NCBI GenBank assembly: GCA_900316355.1
Contig: ONCQ01000001.1
Location: forward strand, 1-64,000
Source: an uncultured Prevotellaceae bacterium
GTDB lineage: Bacteria > Bacteroidota > Bacteroidia > Bacteroidales > Bacteroidaceae
DNA length: 64,000 bases
Direction: 5' to 3'
Shown here: positions 41,786 to 52,221 of the stretch, one piece after another
How the letters are laid out: every line of letters begins with the position of its first letter
How positions within the stretch are numbered: position 1 is the stretch's first letter
Program-made: the position numbers and the translations under genes
The notes under the pieces: generated by a model
What the model was told of the DNA's origin: nothing
Database searches by the model: none
Seen by the model: only the letters and a program-made list of their open reading frames with translations

Positions 41786-44700
41786 ATGAAAAGGACATTA
41801 TTAGTATTCCTGTTGCTGATAAGCGTTTCCCTATCAGCAAGGCAACGAACTGATGAAGAACTGAAGAATATAGCCAGAAGCGTTCTGCAGTCAGATAACC
41901 AGAGGGTTAGGCGTGCCAAAGCCATCGACAAGACGTTGGCGGTCACGGGGCAGTTAGAGAATGTCTCCATTGTGACGGCAGGCAAAAGTGCGTTTGTCGT
42001 TGTGTCGAATGATGAAGCAGATAAACCCGTCGTCGGCTACTCTTTCACGGAATATAATGAAAAGGAGATGCCCGACAATTTCAAGTGGTGGCTACAAGCC
42101 ATCAATGCTTCCATGACGAAGCAGGCAAAGAAGACCTTAGTGCCATCAGGACTTCCGCAAAGTGTGAAACCGTTGCTGACGACCGAATGGGGACAGAATG
42201 CCCCCTTTAACAGGCTAAGTCCGAATCGCTATCCGACAGGGTGCGTGGCAACAGCAATGGCGCAGTTCCTATATTATTATCGTTATCCACTACAGGGAAC
42301 AGGAACTCACACGTATGGCGACTTGTCCTTTGACTTTGGAAGCACTGTATTTCAGTGGGGAAACATGTTGCCACATTACGATCATTATAACGAGCAGCAG
42401 GCAAATGCTGTTGCCACCTTGATGTACGCTTGTGGTGTTTCTGTTGAAATGGCTTATGACGTTGACGGGAGCTCGGCCTATTTTGAAGATATCGATGACG
42501 CACTAAACCGTTATTTTGGATATGAAACGGGCAACCTTTATACTCGTAATAGCCATTCTGATGACTGGATGAGTGCCATCTATCAGGAATTGTCACAAGC
42601 AAGACCTGTATTGTATGGAGGTCAGCATGATGCTGTTGGCCATGTTTTTATCATCGACGGCTACGATGCTGACGGCAATGTGCACGTGAACTGGGGATGG
42701 AATGGTGACTATAATGGCTACTTTGACATCGACGCTCTTGATCCTGAGGGCGACGGCGGATATAATCAGAATCAGAAGATGCTTGTCGGTTGCCGAGAGT
42801 ACCTGCCGCATCCGAATCTCACAACCACGAAGTTCACGACATCTGGAAGCACTCTTCCGGGTGACAGCCAAACCATCACATTCTCCATCACCAACGATGG
42901 CATCGCTTTTGGTGGCACTGTCAATTGCTTTATTAGCACTTCAGAAACGTCATTAGGAAGTAAAATCTATTCCAAATCCCTCTCGTTGGAGAGTAGCGCG
43001 TCGAAAGACATCTCGTTGAGCTATACGCCTGCATCTGCCGCTACCTACTATTTGACACTGACCGCAGATGATGATGGTAAGAATATCATAGGTACGGGAA
43101 CACTGCTGATAAGCGATAATCATGGAATCATCACCTTCCAAGATTCAGAGGTCAAAGCCATTTGCGTGGAGAACTGGGATGCTAATGGTGATGGCGAGTT
43201 GAGCTATGGTGAGGCTGCTGCAGTGAATAGTATTGGGCTTGCATTTAATGGCAGCAACATCACCTCGCTTGATGAACTGCGCTATTTTACAGGATTGACA
43301 AGCATCAAATACTCTGCTTTTAAAGATTGCGAGAACCTCGCATCAATTACTATTCCATTGAAAGTATCAAGCATCGAAGTAGGGCTTAAAGAAGGTTATA
43401 TCGAATCGCCCTTTTTAGGTTGCAGTAGCCTCAGATCCATCAAGGTTGAAAAGGGGAACCCATACTATGATTCTCGCAACGATTGTAACGCAATCATTGA
43501 AACGGCATCTAACGAGCTGATTATAGGTTGCCAAAATACGATTATTCCAGACGATATTGAGATTATAGGAACTGCAGCTTTCTACAAATGTACAGGACTG
43601 ACCTCCATTGTCATCCCAGAAAGTGTAACCGATATTTACTTAGCCGCTTTTGAGTACTGCAGCAATCTAACCTCTCTCCATCTTCCGGAAAGTGTCAGTT
43701 ACATTGGCTGTAATGCTTTCGAATGGTGTACGAGTTTGACCTCCATCAATATCCCACTGCAAGTTACGAGTATTCAATCCATGACCTTCTGGGGATGCAC
43801 GAGCCTGAAGTCGATTACCATACCGGAAAGTGTGACAATAATTGGCAGCGGGGCATTTTGGGGGTGTAGCAGCTTAACTTCTATAACAATACATAAAAAT
43901 GTAAGAGTGATTGTCAGCGAAGCTTTTTCCGGTTGTTCTGGTCTGATTTCCATAAAGGTGGATGAAGAAAATCCTATTTTTGATTCGAGAGAAGACTGTA
44001 ATGCAATCATAGAAACGAGCACCAATCTCTTGTGCTCTGGTTGTCAGAACACGATTATACCAAAGAGCGTAACTGCCATTGCTCCTTCTGCATTCTCTGA
44101 CATACGCAGTTTGACGTCTATCACGATTCCAGAAGGTGTTACTACCATCGGTGATTGGGCTTTTAACGAGTGCACAGGCCTAACCTCGATAACCATTCCC
44201 AGTACTATAGCCGGTATCGGGAATGCTGCCTTCCAGGGCTGTGAAAGCTTGACCTCCATTGACCTTCCGGATGGCCTGGCGAGTATCGGTGATTGGGCTT
44301 TTAATCTTTCGGGATTGACCTCCGTTACTATTCCTGATGGTGTCAACAGCATCGGAGCCAACGCTTTCGCATTCAGCAAACTGAACATAGTAGTTCTCGG
44401 CGCTAATATAAAAGACATCGGTGATGAGGCATTTCGTTGTCCTCGATTGAAAGTTGTAAAATGCTATGCAGAAGATGTCCCAAACGTAGGAAATAATGCG
44501 TTTGAAACTGGGAAAATGCGAGCGCTTATAGTTCCCGAGAAATCCATAGAAAAGTATAAAACGACCTCACCTTGGAATGAATTTGAAATGATCATTGCTA
44601 TTGAAGCGATAGATAAATCTAATATCATCTTTGCTGATGACACAGTGAAGTCAATATGTGTTGCGAAATGGGATATAGACGGTGATGGCGAGCTGTCTAG

Positions 44701-45847
44701 ATTAGAAGCAGCATTGGTGGAAACTATCGACAGGGAATTTCGGAATAGTAATATCACATCGTTCGACGAGTTGCAGTACTTCACAGGATTATCCCAGATC
44801 TCTAGAGGTTTCGAGGGCTGTCGCAATCTAACATCCATCTCTATTCCAAAGAATGTGACACTCATAGAACGATCGGCCTTTTTGGGGTGTGGTAACCTCA
44901 CAAGTATTAATATAGATAGTGGTAATGCTGTATATGACTCGCGTGAAGATTGCAATGCAATCATTGAAACGGCAACCAACACTTTGCGTTTTGGTGGTAA
45001 TAGCACCATTATTCCCAACAGCGTGACGAGCATTGGAGAGTATGCTTTCGATGGATGCAGCGGCCTTGCATCTGTGACCATTCCCAACAGCGTGACGAGC
45101 ATTGGAAAGTATGCTTTCTATGGATGTAGCGGCCTTACATCTGTGACCATTCCCAACAGTGTGAAATCAATTGGAGAGTATGCATTCTATTATTGCAGCG
45201 GTTTGACATCCATCTCTATTGCTAACAGTGTAACTTATATAGGTAGGTCTGCATTCTCAAGCTGTAAAAGTCTAACGTCTGTGGTTATCCCTGAAGGTGT
45301 AACAACTATTGAATCAGATACCTTTTCTGGTTGCAGTAATCTTACTTCAGTCACGTTATCGGAAAATATAAGTACTATTGGGGACTGGGCGTTTTACGAG
45401 TGTAGTAAATTACATTCTGTTACAATTCCGAAGAGCGTGAATCACATTGGCGGCGCTGCATTCAAAAGTTGTACGAGTTTATCATCCATTGTTATTATGG
45501 GCGATGCGACAGAAATAGGTGGTAGTGCTTTCGCTGGGTGTTGGGTGCTGGCAGATGTATATTGCATCTCTGAAATTGTGCCTTCTGCAGAATCTAATTC
45601 ATTTGCAACTTTGTACTCCTCAACCCTTCACGTGCCTGCCAGCGCCATAGAAGACTATCGCACGACCGCACCGTGGAGCAGTTTCGGCAGCATTGTGCCT
45701 CTCAAAGGCGATGGTGTAAGGAATGGGGATGTCCAGGTGAAAGACGATGTCGCTCCATGGCGCACGCTTGACGGTCGCACGCTGAGTGGCAAGCCCGCCA
45801 CGAAAGGCATCTTCATACGCAACGGCAAGAAGATGCTGGTGAAGTAA
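41786..45847 (+). CDS. C10 (streptopain-like) cysteine protease fused to BspA-type leucine-rich repeats
   Basis: A 1353-residue secreted protein. After the signal peptide and a propeptide-like region comes a C10 peptidase domain with catalytic Cys153 (YPTGCVATAMAQ) and His286 (VGHVFIIDGY), followed by HVNWGWNGDYNGYF. A beta-sandwich linker leads to two arrays of LRR_5 repeats (LTSITIPESVT..IG..AF..C type), each opened by an acidic loop: W-DANGDGELS near 463 and W-DIDGDGELS near 960. A C-terminal tail (LDGRTLSGKPATKGIFIRNGKK) suggests export and surface anchoring. C10 enzymes of oral Prevotella degrade host proteins, and BspA-type repeats bind host ligands or other bacteria. Confidence 0.93.
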   Translation: MKRTLLVFLLLISVSLSARQRTDEELKNIARSVLQSDNQRVRRAKAIDKTLAVTGQLENVSIVTAGKSAFVVVSNDEADKPVVGYSFTEYNEKEMPDNFKWWLQAINASMTKQAKKTLVPSGLPQSVKPLLTTEWGQNAPFNRLSPNRYPTGCVATAMAQFLYYYRYPLQGTGTHTYGDLSFDFGSTVFQWGNMLPHYDHYNEQQANAVATLMYACGVSVEMAYDVDGSSAYFEDIDDALNRYFGYETGNLYTRNSHSDDWMSAIYQELSQARPVLYGGQHDAVGHVFIIDGYDADGNVHVNWGWNGDYNGYFDIDALDPEGDGGYNQNQKMLVGCREYLPHPNLTTTKFTTSGSTLPGDSQTITFSITNDGIAFGGTVNCFISTSETSLGSKIYSKSLSLESSASKDISLSYTPASAATYYLTLTADDDGKNIIGTGTLLISDNHGIITFQDSEVKAICVENWDANGDGELSYGEAAAVNSIGLAFNGSNITSLDELRYFTGLTSIKYSAFKDCENLASITIPLKVSSIEVGLKEGYIESPFLGCSSLRSIKVEKGNPYYDSRNDCNAIIETASNELIIGCQNTIIPDDIEIIGTAAFYKCTGLTSIVIPESVTDIYLAAFEYCSNLTSLHLPESVSYIGCNAFEWCTSLTSINIPLQVTSIQSMTFWGCTSLKSITIPESVTIIGSGAFWGCSSLTSITIHKNVRVIVSEAFSGCSGLISIKVDEENPIFDSREDCNAIIETSTNLLCSGCQNTIIPKSVTAIAPSAFSDIRSLTSITIPEGVTTIGDWAFNECTGLTSITIPSTIAGIGNAAFQGCESLTSIDLPDGLASIGDWAFNLSGLTSVTIPDGVNSIGANAFAFSKLNIVVLGANIKDIGDEAFRCPRLKVVKCYAEDVPNVGNNAFETGKMRALIVPEKSIEKYKTTSPWNEFEMIIAIEAIDKSNIIFADDTVKSICVAKWDIDGDGELSRLEAALVETIDREFRNSNITSFDELQYFTGLSQISRGFEGCRNLTSISIPKNVTLIERSAFLGCGNLTSINIDSGNAVYDSREDCNAIIETATNTLRFGGNSTIIPNSVTSIGEYAFDGCSGLASVTIPNSVTSIGKYAFYGCSGLTSVTIPNSVKSIGEYAFYYCSGLTSISIANSVTYIGRSAFSSCKSLTSVVIPEGVTTIESDTFSGCSNLTSVTLSENISTIGDWAFYECSKLHSVTIPKSVNHIGGAAFKSCTSLSSIVIMGDATEIGGSAFAGCWVLADVYCISEIVPSAESNSFATLYSSTLHVPASAIEDYRTTAPWSSFGSIVPLKGDGVRNGDVQVKDDVAPWRTLDGRTLSGKPATKGIFIRNGKKMLVK

Positions 45848-45899
45848 AGTCATCAAATTGTATCACTCAAAAGTCCGCCCTACAGGGGGGCTGTCCGAA

Positions 45900-45936
45900 G
45901 GGTGCAGGGTTTTGGCCAGAACCCTGCACCCTTTTC
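45900..45936 (+). terminator. rho-independent terminator after the C10-LRR gene
   Basis: A perfect 12-bp GC-rich stem (45900-45911 with 45920-45931), 8-nt loop and TTTT. It lies 53 bp after the stop codon. Confidence 0.8.
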
Positions 45937-45939
45937 GCG

Positions 45940-46190
45940 AAAACCCTGCGGGGTTCGATGAGGGGGCTCTATTGTCTGCAAGCTTACCCTCTATAGTGTC
46001 TGCGCGTAGTCTCTATAGAGGGTTAGGCAAGGGAGTAGTAGTGTCTTTCATGTGGGGTTAGAATTCACAGAGTCTGTGAAGCATTGGCTCAGAAGTAATG
46101 TGGTGTGCGCATGAAAAGTGTTAAGAAATGTTTTTTCTTAAGAGGAGTTTTTTCACTTTTCACTTTTCATTCTTCCCTTTTCATTTATTA
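45940..46190. other. non-coding gap before typA
   Basis: Holds a 10-bp inverted repeat CCCTCTATAG (45987-45996) / CTATAGAGGG (46013-46022) that could form a second hairpin. Further on are TTTTTCACTTTTCACTTTTC-type short repeats (46149-46185). I see no gene. Confidence 0.6.
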
Positions 46191-46194
46191 TGCG

Positions 46195-46202
46195 TACCTT
46201 TG
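46195..46202 (+). promoter_or_regulatory. -7 element for typA
   Basis: TACCTTTG, 20 nt before the ATG at 46223. It overlaps a longer reading frame, which argues that the upstream ATG at 46190 is not used. Confidence 0.55.
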
Positions 46203-46222
46203 CAGCCGAAAAACAGTCACGT

Positions 46223-48028
46223 ATGAAGCAGAACATTAGAAATATCGCCATCATCGCACACGTCGATCATGGCAAGACGACGCTGGTGGACAAGATGCTG
46301 CTGGCCGGCAACCTGTTCCGCGAGAACCAGCAGACGGGAGAGCTGATGCTGGACAACAATGAGCTGGAGCGCGAGCGCGGCATCACCATCCTCTCCAAGA
46401 ACGTCAGCATCAACTACAAGGACACGAAAATCAACATCATCGACACCCCGGGTCACAGCGACTTCGGCGGCGAGGTGGAGCGTGTGCTCAACATGGCCGA
46501 CGGCTGCCTGCTGCTGGTCGATGCCTTCGAGGGCCCGATGCCGCAGACGCGTTTCGTGTTGCAGAAGGCCCTGCAAATCGGCTTGAAGCCCATCGTGGTC
46601 ATCAACAAGGTGGATAAGCCCAACTGCCGCCCCGAGGAGGTGTATGAGATGGTCTTCGACCTGATGTGCGACCTCGACGCCACCGAGGAGCAGCTGGACT
46701 TCCCCGTCATCTACGGCTCTGCCAAGCAGGGCTGGATGGGCGAGGACTGGCAGACGCCCACGGACAATATCTTCTACCTGCTCGACCAGATTCTGGAGCA
46801 CATCCCCGCTCCCGAGCAGCTGGAAGGCACGCCGCAGATGCTCATCACCTCGCTGGACTACAGCACCTATACGGGCCGCATCGCCGTGGGTCGCGTACAC
46901 CGCGGCACCCTGAAGGAGGGTATGGCCATCACCATCGCACACCGCGACGGCTCGAAGGAGCGCACGAAGATCAAGGAGCTGCACACCTTCACGGGCATGG
47001 GCCATCAGAAGACCGACGCCGTCAGCTCGGGCGACATCTGCGCCATCATAGGCCTCTCGAACTTCGAGATCGGCGACACCATCTGCGATGCCGAGGAGCC
47101 GGAGGCACTGCCCACCATCAGCATCGATGAGCCCACGATGTCGATGCTCTTCACCATCAACGACTCGCCGTTCTTCGGCAAGGAGGGTAAGTGGTGCACG
47201 AGCCGCCATATCCACGAGCGCCTGCAGAAGGAGCTGGAGAAGAACCTGGCGCTGCGCGTGGAGATGCCCGAGGGCGCCACAGACCGCTGGATTGTCAGCG
47301 GCCGCGGCGTGCTGCACCTGAGCGTGCTCATCGAGACCATGCGCCGCGAGGGCTACGAACTGCAGGTGGGACAGCCGCAGGTGATTTATAAGGAGATCGC
47401 CGGCGAGCGCTGCGAGCCCATCGAGGAGCTGACTATCAACGTGCCCGAGGAGTTTGCCTCGAAGATGATTGATATGGTCACGCGCCGCAAGGGTGAGATG
47501 ACCTCTATGGAGAGCCAGGGCGACCGTGTGAACATCGAGTTCCTCATCCCCTCGCGTGGCATCATCGGTCTGCGCACCAACGTGCTCACGGCCTCGCAGG
47601 GCGAAGCCATCATGGCACACCGCTACAAGGAGTACCAGCCCTACAAGGGCGAGATCGTGCGCCGCACGTCGGGCTCCATGATCGCGCTGGAGGGCGGCAC
47701 CGCCTTCGCCTACGCCATCAACAACCTGCAGGACCGCGGTAAGTTCTTCATCGAACCGCAGACCGAGGTGTATGCCGGACAGGTGGTGGGCGAGCACATC
47801 CACGAGAACGACCTCGTCATCAACGTCACCAAGAACAAGCAGCTCACGAACATGCGTGCCAGCGGCTCCGACGAGAAGGTGCGCATCATCCCCGCCACGC
47901 TCCTCAGCCTCGAAGAAGCCCTCGAATACATCAAGGAGGACGAGTACGTGGAGGTGACCCCCAAGAGCATGCGCATGCGCAAAATCATCCTCGACCACCT
48001 GGAGCGCAAGCGTGCGAACCGTGAATAG
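46223..48028 (+). CDS. typA: ribosome-associated GTPase TypA/BipA
   Basis: A translational GTPase of 601 residues with G1 AHVDHGKTT (12-20), G3 [13 protein letters not shown]4 NKVDKP, EF-G-like domains and a typical BipA C-terminus ([18 protein letters not shown]). It binds ribosomes and aids assembly and stress adaptation. The ATG at 46223 lies 20 nt after the promoter and matches the family start. A paired palindromic repeat follows the stop codon without touching the gene. Confidence 0.96.
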   Translation: MKQNIRNIAIIAHVDHGKTTLVDKMLLAGNLFRENQQTGELMLDNNELERERGITILSKNVSINYKDTKINIIDTPGHSDFGGEVERVLNMADGCLLLVDAFEGPMPQTRFVLQKALQIGLKPIVVINKVDKPNCRPEEVYEMVFDLMCDLDATEEQLDFPVIYGSAKQGWMGEDWQTPTDNIFYLLDQILEHIPAPEQLEGTPQMLITSLDYSTYTGRIAVGRVHRGTLKEGMAITIAHRDGSKERTKIKELHTFTGMGHQKTDAVSSGDICAIIGLSNFEIGDTICDAEEPEALPTISIDEPTMSMLFTINDSPFFGKEGKWCTSRHIHERLQKELEKNLALRVEMPEGATDRWIVSGRGVLHLSVLIETMRREGYELQVGQPQVIYKEIAGERCEPIEELTINVPEEFASKMIDMVTRRKGEMTSMESQGDRVNIEFLIPSRGIIGLRTNVLTASQGEAIMAHRYKEYQPYKGEIVRRTSGSMIALEGGTAFAYAINNLQDRGKFFIEPQTEVYAGQVVGEHIHENDLVINVTKNKQLTNMRASGSDEKVRIIPATLLSLEEALEYIKEDEYVEVTPKSMRMRKIILDHLERKRANRE

Positions 48029-48031
48029 GAA

Positions 48032-48180
48032 GACCCTCCCCCCTGCCCCTCCCTTGTAGGGAGGGGAGTGATTACCTTTCAAGAACCGCTATTATTTAAC
48101 AATCATTAAAAATGGCCCTATAACCTCCATTGCTCAAAGCATTTTACTCTCCCCCTACAAGGGGGAGCGGGGAGGGGGTC
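48032..48180. repeat. paired inverted palindromic repeat between typA and the zinc-peptidase gene
   Basis: Arms 48032-48068 (GACCCTCCCCCC..., inner CCCTCCC-TTGTA-GGGAGGG) and 48148-48180 (inner CCCCC-TACAA-GGGGG, ending GGGGGTC) are inverted copies. The outer and inner sequences match the element inside the M16 gene. It fills the whole intergenic gap. Confidence 0.88.
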
Positions 48181-48187
48181 TTATCTT

Positions 48188-49066
48188 ATGGACCTAACCG
48201 GAAGAAGACAGAGCTCCAACGTCGATGACCGTCGGCGCATGAGCGGCGGTGCAAAAGCCGGCATCGGCGGCATCGCGGGTGTGATCATTGCAGTGGTGTT
48301 TGCCTATCTCACGGGCGGCAACCCGCTGGAGGCCGGCATGCAGGCCTTCCAACAGTCGCTGGGAGCTAACACCGAGATGAGCGCCACGCAGGAGCGTGAG
48401 TTCACCGAGGAGGAACAGGCGCTGGCCGTCTTCGCCTCGCAGGTGCTGGCCAGCACGGAGGACGTGTGGACGGAGGTGTTCAAGACACAGCTGGGCAAGA
48501 CCTATGTGCCGCCCAAGATGGTGCTCTACACGGGTAGCGTGCAGACGGGCTGCGGCGCTGGCAACGCGCAGGTCGGGCCATTCTACTGCTCGGCAGACCA
48601 GGCGCTATACATCGACCTCTCGTTCTTCTCGGATATGAAGAAGACGCTGGGTGCCGACGGCGACTTCGCCTATGCCTACGTCATCGCCCACGAGGTGGGA
48701 CACCACGTGCAGCACCTCCTCGGCACCCTCGACAGCGCCCACAGCCAGATGGCTAAGATGAGCGAGACGCAGGCCAACAAGGTCAGCGTGCGCATCGAGC
48801 TGCAGGCCGACTTCTACGCCGGCGTGTGGGGTTACCACGAGGGCAAGACCTTCGGCTCCCTCGAGGACGGCGACCTGCAGGAGGCCATCCAGTGCGCGCA
48901 GGTCATCGGCGACAACTACCTGCAGGAGAAAGCCCGCGGCTACTCGCAGCCCGAGAGCTTCACCCACGGCACCAGCGCCCAGCGCATGAAATGGCTGAAA
49001 CTCGGACTCAACACCGGTGACATGCGCCGCGGCGACACCTTCAGCCTAAGCGAAAGCCAGCTGTAA
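48188..49066 (+). CDS. YpfJ-like neutral zinc metallopeptidase
   Basis: The 292-residue protein matches the putative neutral zinc metallopeptidase family (zinicin-like; YpfJ). It starts with MDLTGRRQSSNVDDRR, has one membrane helix (AGIGGIAGVIIAVVFAYL), and carries H168-E-V-G-H172 in AHEVGHHVQHLLG. The third part includes ELQADFYAGVWGYH, the usual downstream ligand region. It is likely anchored in the inner membrane with the catalytic domain outside. The natural substrate is unknown. It is flanked on both sides by paired palindromic repeats. Confidence 0.92.
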   Translation: MDLTGRRQSSNVDDRRRMSGGAKAGIGGIAGVIIAVVFAYLTGGNPLEAGMQAFQQSLGANTEMSATQEREFTEEEQALAVFASQVLASTEDVWTEVFKTQLGKTYVPPKMVLYTGSVQTGCGAGNAQVGPFYCSADQALYIDLSFFSDMKKTLGADGDFAYAYVIAHEVGHHVQHLLGTLDSAHSQMAKMSETQANKVSVRIELQADFYAGVWGYHEGKTFGSLEDGDLQEAIQCAQVIGDNYLQEKARGYSQPESFTHGTSAQRMKWLKLGLNTGDMRRGDTFSLSESQL

Positions 49067-49205
49067 AGCCCCCTCCCTGCTCCCCCAAGGGGGAGTGATA
49101 GGAAATGTACTAAAGACCATAAAACATATATTATATGAATAATCAACAATCTCCAAAAGTAACTTCCAATCCCCTCCCCCTTGGGGGAGGCCGGGAAGGG
49201 GCTTT
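49065..49205. repeat. paired inverted palindromic repeat across the ypfJ/metG junction
   Basis: Arms begin AAAGCCCCCTCCC (49065) and end AAGGGGCTTT (to 49205), each with an inner CTCCCCC-AAGG/TTGG-GGGAG hairpin. The left arm starts in the ypfJ-like stop codon. The metG ATG is in the spacer and the right arm is translated as MetG residues 11-24. Confidence 0.86.
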
Positions 49206-51252
49206 CAAGCGCACTACAGTGACGTCGGCGCTGCCGTATGCCAATGGCGGCGTGCATATCGGACATTTGGCAGGCGTGTATGTGCCTGCGGACATATATG
49301 TGAGGTACCTGCGCCTGAAGGGCGAGGACGTGATGTTCATCGGCGGCTCGGACGAGCACGGCGTGCCCGTGACACAGCGCGCCCGCAAGGAAGGCATCAC
49401 GCCGCAGCAGGTGGTGGATCGCTACCACAAGATGATCAAGGACTCGTTCGAGGAGTTCGGCATCTCGTTCGACGTGTATAGCCGCACCACCTCGAAGACC
49501 CACCACCAGTTCGCCAGCGACTTCTTCCGCAAGCTCTACGACGACGGCAAACTCATCGAGAAGACCACGAAGCAGTTCTACGACGAGACGACGGGCACCT
49601 TCAAGACCGACCGCGACATCGTGGGCGAATGTCCCCACTGCCACGCAGAGGCCAACGGCGACCAATGCGAGAAATGCGGTCGCGATCTGGACCCCACGGA
49701 GCTCATCAACCCGCGCTCGAAGGAGAGCGGCGCCAAGCTCATCCTGAAGGACACCACGAACTGGTTCCTGCCCCTCAACGACTACGAGGGCTGGCTCAAG
49801 GAGTGGATTCTTGAAGGCCACAAGGAATGGCGCTCCAATGTCTATGGCCAGTGCAAGTCGTGGCTCGACATGGAGCTGCAGCCGCGTGCGATGACGCGCG
49901 ACCTGGACTGGGGCATCCCCGTGCCGGTGGAAGGCGCTGACGGCAAGGTGCTCTATGTGTGGTTCGACGCGCCCATCGGCTATATCTCCAATACCAAGGA
50001 ATTGTGCGAGAGCAACCCCGAACGCTGGGGCACATGGCAGCGCTGGTGGCAGGACGAGGAGACGCGTTTAGTCCATTTCATCGGCAAAGACAACATCGTG
50101 TTCCACTGCATCATCTTCCCCGTGATGATGAAGGCGCACGGCGGTTATATCATGCCCGACAACGTGCCGGCCAACGAGTTCCTGAACCTCGAAGGTGACA
50201 AAATCTCCACCTCCCGCAACTGGGCTGTTTGGTTGCACGAGTACCTCGTAGATTTCCCCGGCAAGCAGGATGTACTGCGCTACGCCCTCACCGCCTCGGC
50301 ACCCGAGACGAAGGACAACGACTTCACATGGGCTGAGTTCCAGGCACGCAACAACAACGAGCTGGTGGCCGTCTATGGCAACTTCGTGAACCGCGCCCTG
50401 CAGCTGACGCAGAAATACTACGACGGCGTGGTGCCCGCCTGTGGCGAGCTCACCGATTTCGACCGCCAGACGATTGCCGAGTTCACCGACGTGAAGGCCA
50501 AGGTGGAAGCCTTGCTCGACAACTTCAAGTTCCGCGATGCGCAGAAGGAAGCCATGAACCTGGCGCGCATCGGTAACAAATACCTGGCCGACAGCGAGCC
50601 CTGGAAGGTCATCAAGACCGACCCCGAGCGCGTGAAGACCATCATCAACATATCCCTCCAGCTGACCGCCAACCTGGCCATCGCCTTCGAGCCCTTCCTG
50701 CCGTTCTCTTCGAAGAAGCTGTACGGAATGCTCAATGTGGAGGCGCTGGGATGGGACAACCTCGGCAGCACGGCGCTGCTGAAGGCTGGCCACCAGCTGG
50801 CGAAGCCCGAGTTGCTCTTCGAGAAGATCGAGGATGAGGCCATCCAGGCACAGATGGACCGCCTGGCACGCATCAAGAAGGAGAACGAAGCCGCCAGCTA
50901 TCAGGCCGCTCCCGTGAAGCCCAACGTCAGCTTCGAGACGTTCGAGAAGCTCGACATCCGCGTGGGACTCATCAAGGACTGCCAGAAGGTGAAGAAGAGC
51001 AAGAAGCTCCTGCAGTTCACCATCGACGACGGCACAGGCACAGACCGCACCATCCTCTCGGGCATTGCCGCCTTCTATGAGGACCCGTCGGTGCTCGTCG
51101 GCAAGCGCATCCTTTTCGTGGCCAACTTCGAGCCGCGCCAGATGATGGGCATCGAGAGCCAGGGCATGATCCTGTCAGCCGTAGATTTCGACGAAAGCCT
51201 CAGCGTGGTGACGACCACGAAGGACGTGAAGCCCGGCAGTCAAGTGGGCTAG
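49135..51252 (+). CDS. metG: methionyl-tRNA synthetase with C-terminal tRNA-binding domain
   Basis: A class I aminoacyl-tRNA synthetase of 705 residues with HIGH (in [10 protein letters not shown]), a CxxC zinc knuckle pair (CPHCH ... CEKCG), a KMSKS variant (GDKISTSRN) and a C-terminal Trbp111-like OB-fold ([14 protein letters not shown] ... [11 protein letters not shown]). It charges tRNA-Met. The first 24 residues ([14 protein letters not shown] and surroundings) are foreign and come from the palindromic repeat; the family sequence begins at [14 protein letters not shown]. The spacing leaves no other obvious ATG start, so the extension is probably translated. Confidence 0.96.
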   Translation: MNNQQSPKVTSNPLPLGGGREGAFKRTTVTSALPYANGGVHIGHLAGVYVPADIYVRYLRLKGEDVMFIGGSDEHGVPVTQRARKEGITPQQVVDRYHKMIKDSFEEFGISFDVYSRTTSKTHHQFASDFFRKLYDDGKLIEKTTKQFYDETTGTFKTDRDIVGECPHCHAEANGDQCEKCGRDLDPTELINPRSKESGAKLILKDTTNWFLPLNDYEGWLKEWILEGHKEWRSNVYGQCKSWLDMELQPRAMTRDLDWGIPVPVEGADGKVLYVWFDAPIGYISNTKELCESNPERWGTWQRWWQDEETRLVHFIGKDNIVFHCIIFPVMMKAHGGYIMPDNVPANEFLNLEGDKISTSRNWAVWLHEYLVDFPGKQDVLRYALTASAPETKDNDFTWAEFQARNNNELVAVYGNFVNRALQLTQKYYDGVVPACGELTDFDRQTIAEFTDVKAKVEALLDNFKFRDAQKEAMNLARIGNKYLADSEPWKVIKTDPERVKTIINISLQLTANLAIAFEPFLPFSSKKLYGMLNVEALGWDNLGSTALLKAGHQLAKPELLFEKIEDEAIQAQMDRLARIKKENEAASYQAAPVKPNVSFETFEKLDIRVGLIKDCQKVKKSKKLLQFTIDDGTGTDRTILSGIAAFYEDPSVLVGKRILFVANFEPRQMMGIESQGMILSAVDFDESLSVVTTTKDVKPGSQVG

Positions 51253-51272
51253 ACTTGATAAAAGTCAAGGAA

Positions 51273-51312
51273 AACCGCGATTTTTATGTTTTGCGACATA
51301 GGAATCGCGGTT
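51273..51312 (+). terminator. terminator after metG
   Basis: A 10-bp stem AACCGCGATT/AATCGCGGTT (51273-51282 with 51303-51312) with a 20-nt loop, followed by GTTTC. It sits 20 bp after the metG stop codon. Confidence 0.65.
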
Positions 51313-51329
51313 GTTTCGTCAAGTCGCCG

Positions 51330-51337
51330 TACCTTTG
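51330..51337 (+). promoter_or_regulatory. -7 element for the candidate RNA upstream of the V-ATPase operon
   Basis: TACCTTTG, followed by about 140 nt of non-coding sequence that ends in a terminator. Confidence 0.45.
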
Positions 51338-51480
51338 CACCGCAAAAAGGAAACAAAAGGCACTGTGAAGCGCGAAACTGTTTTCCATTCATAGAAAAAG
51401 CAAAGATTTAGTTAGTTAGTTTATAAGGTAAATGATTTTGTAAAGCGGTGGTCCGTGAGGATCGCTGCTTGTTTTTTTGT
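51338..51480 (+). ncRNA. candidate small RNA or leader with GTGA-loop terminator
   Basis: The 351-bp gap between metG and the V-ATPase genes contains a promoter element, an AT-rich stretch (TTTAGTTAGTTAGTTTATAAGG), and an 11-bp stem with a GTGA loop (51444-51469) followed by TGTTTTTTTG. The layout and the GTGA-loop terminator resemble the larger candidate at 3211-3561. It ends before the V-ATPase promoter at 51530-51560, so it looks like an independent transcript. Confidence 0.45.
51444..51480 (+). terminator. rho-independent terminator with GTGA loop
   Basis: The stem 51444-51454 with 51459-51469 contains several G-U pairs, has a GTGA loop, and is followed by a run of T. Confidence 0.75.
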
Positions 51481-51529
51481 TAGAAAGGTTAAGTTTGGCG
51501 AACAACACCATATCTTTTGCCCTTTTTAT

Positions 51530-51560
51530 TTTGCAAAACACCAAAATATACGTACATTTG
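51530..51560 (+). promoter_or_regulatory. promoter of the V-type ATPase operon
   Basis: TTTG at 51530-51533, a 19-nt spacer and TACATTTG at 51553-51560. The first ATG follows 43 nt later. Confidence 0.7.
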
Positions 51561-51603
51561 CGCACGAAAACACTCAAATAACAATAAAAAGACGTCTTTT
51601 GAC

Positions 51604-52191
51604 ATGGAAAAAATTCAAGAACTCACCGAAAAAATCCGACGCGAAGGTGTAGAGAAAGGGCAGGCAGAGGCTGCGCAGATTGTGGCACAGGCTCAGGAAC
51701 AGGCTGCCAAGATTGTGGCTGATGCCAAAGCTCAGGCCGAAGCCATCGCTGCAAAAGCCAAGAAAGATGCTGCCGATCTGGAACAGCACACAAAGAGCGA
51801 GTTGAAGCTGTACATGGCTCAGGCTGTCAACGCCCTCAAGAGCGAAATCACCAATATCGTTACAGATAAGGTGGTGGCACAAAGCGTGAAGAAACTGACC
51901 GACGACAAGGACTTCCTGGGCAAGTTCGCCGTGGCAATGGCTACGCAGTGGGCCAAGCAGGAGGACATCGTCATCAGCACCGCCGATGCCGAAAGCCTGA
52001 AGACATTCTTCGCTCGCGAAGCCAAAGCACTAATGGACAAGGGCGTGAAGATTGAGCAGGTTAACGGCCAGCGCGCACTCTTCAGTGTTCAGCCTGCCGA
52101 TGGCAGCTACCGCGTGGACTTCGGCAAGGATGAGTTAGAGAGCTACTTCAAGAACTTCCTGCGTCCACAACTCATCGAAATGCTCTTCTAA
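51604..52191 (+). CDS. V/A-type ATP synthase subunit E
   Basis: A 195-residue protein beginning MEKIQELTEKIRREGVEKGQ, with a long Ala/Lys/Gln-rich helix (to about residue 65) and a compact C-terminal domain. This is the usual form of subunit E, part of the peripheral stalk. ATG 51604 was chosen because it is 43 nt after the promoter and matches the family. It is the first gene of the seven-gene operon. Confidence 0.9.
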   Translation: MEKIQELTEKIRREGVEKGQAEAAQIVAQAQEQAAKIVADAKAQAEAIAAKAKKDAADLEQHTKSELKLYMAQAVNALKSEITNIVTDKVVAQSVKKLTDDKDFLGKFAVAMATQWAKQEDIVISTADAESLKTFFAREAKALMDKGVKIEQVNGQRALFSVQPADGSYRVDFGKDELESYFKNFLRPQLIEMLF

Positions 52192-52221
52192 TGTAGTTGA
52201 TAATTAATCAACTAAAAATAT

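Noticed and set aside
45987-46022. Inverted repeat CCCTCTATAG/CTATAGAGGG considered as a phage attachment site
   Set aside because: No integrase, tRNA or direct repeat is nearby; more likely a hairpin.
46217-48082. 621-codon frame opposite typA
   Set aside because: Leu/His/Ala-rich shadow of a conserved GTPase gene; no promoter or domain.
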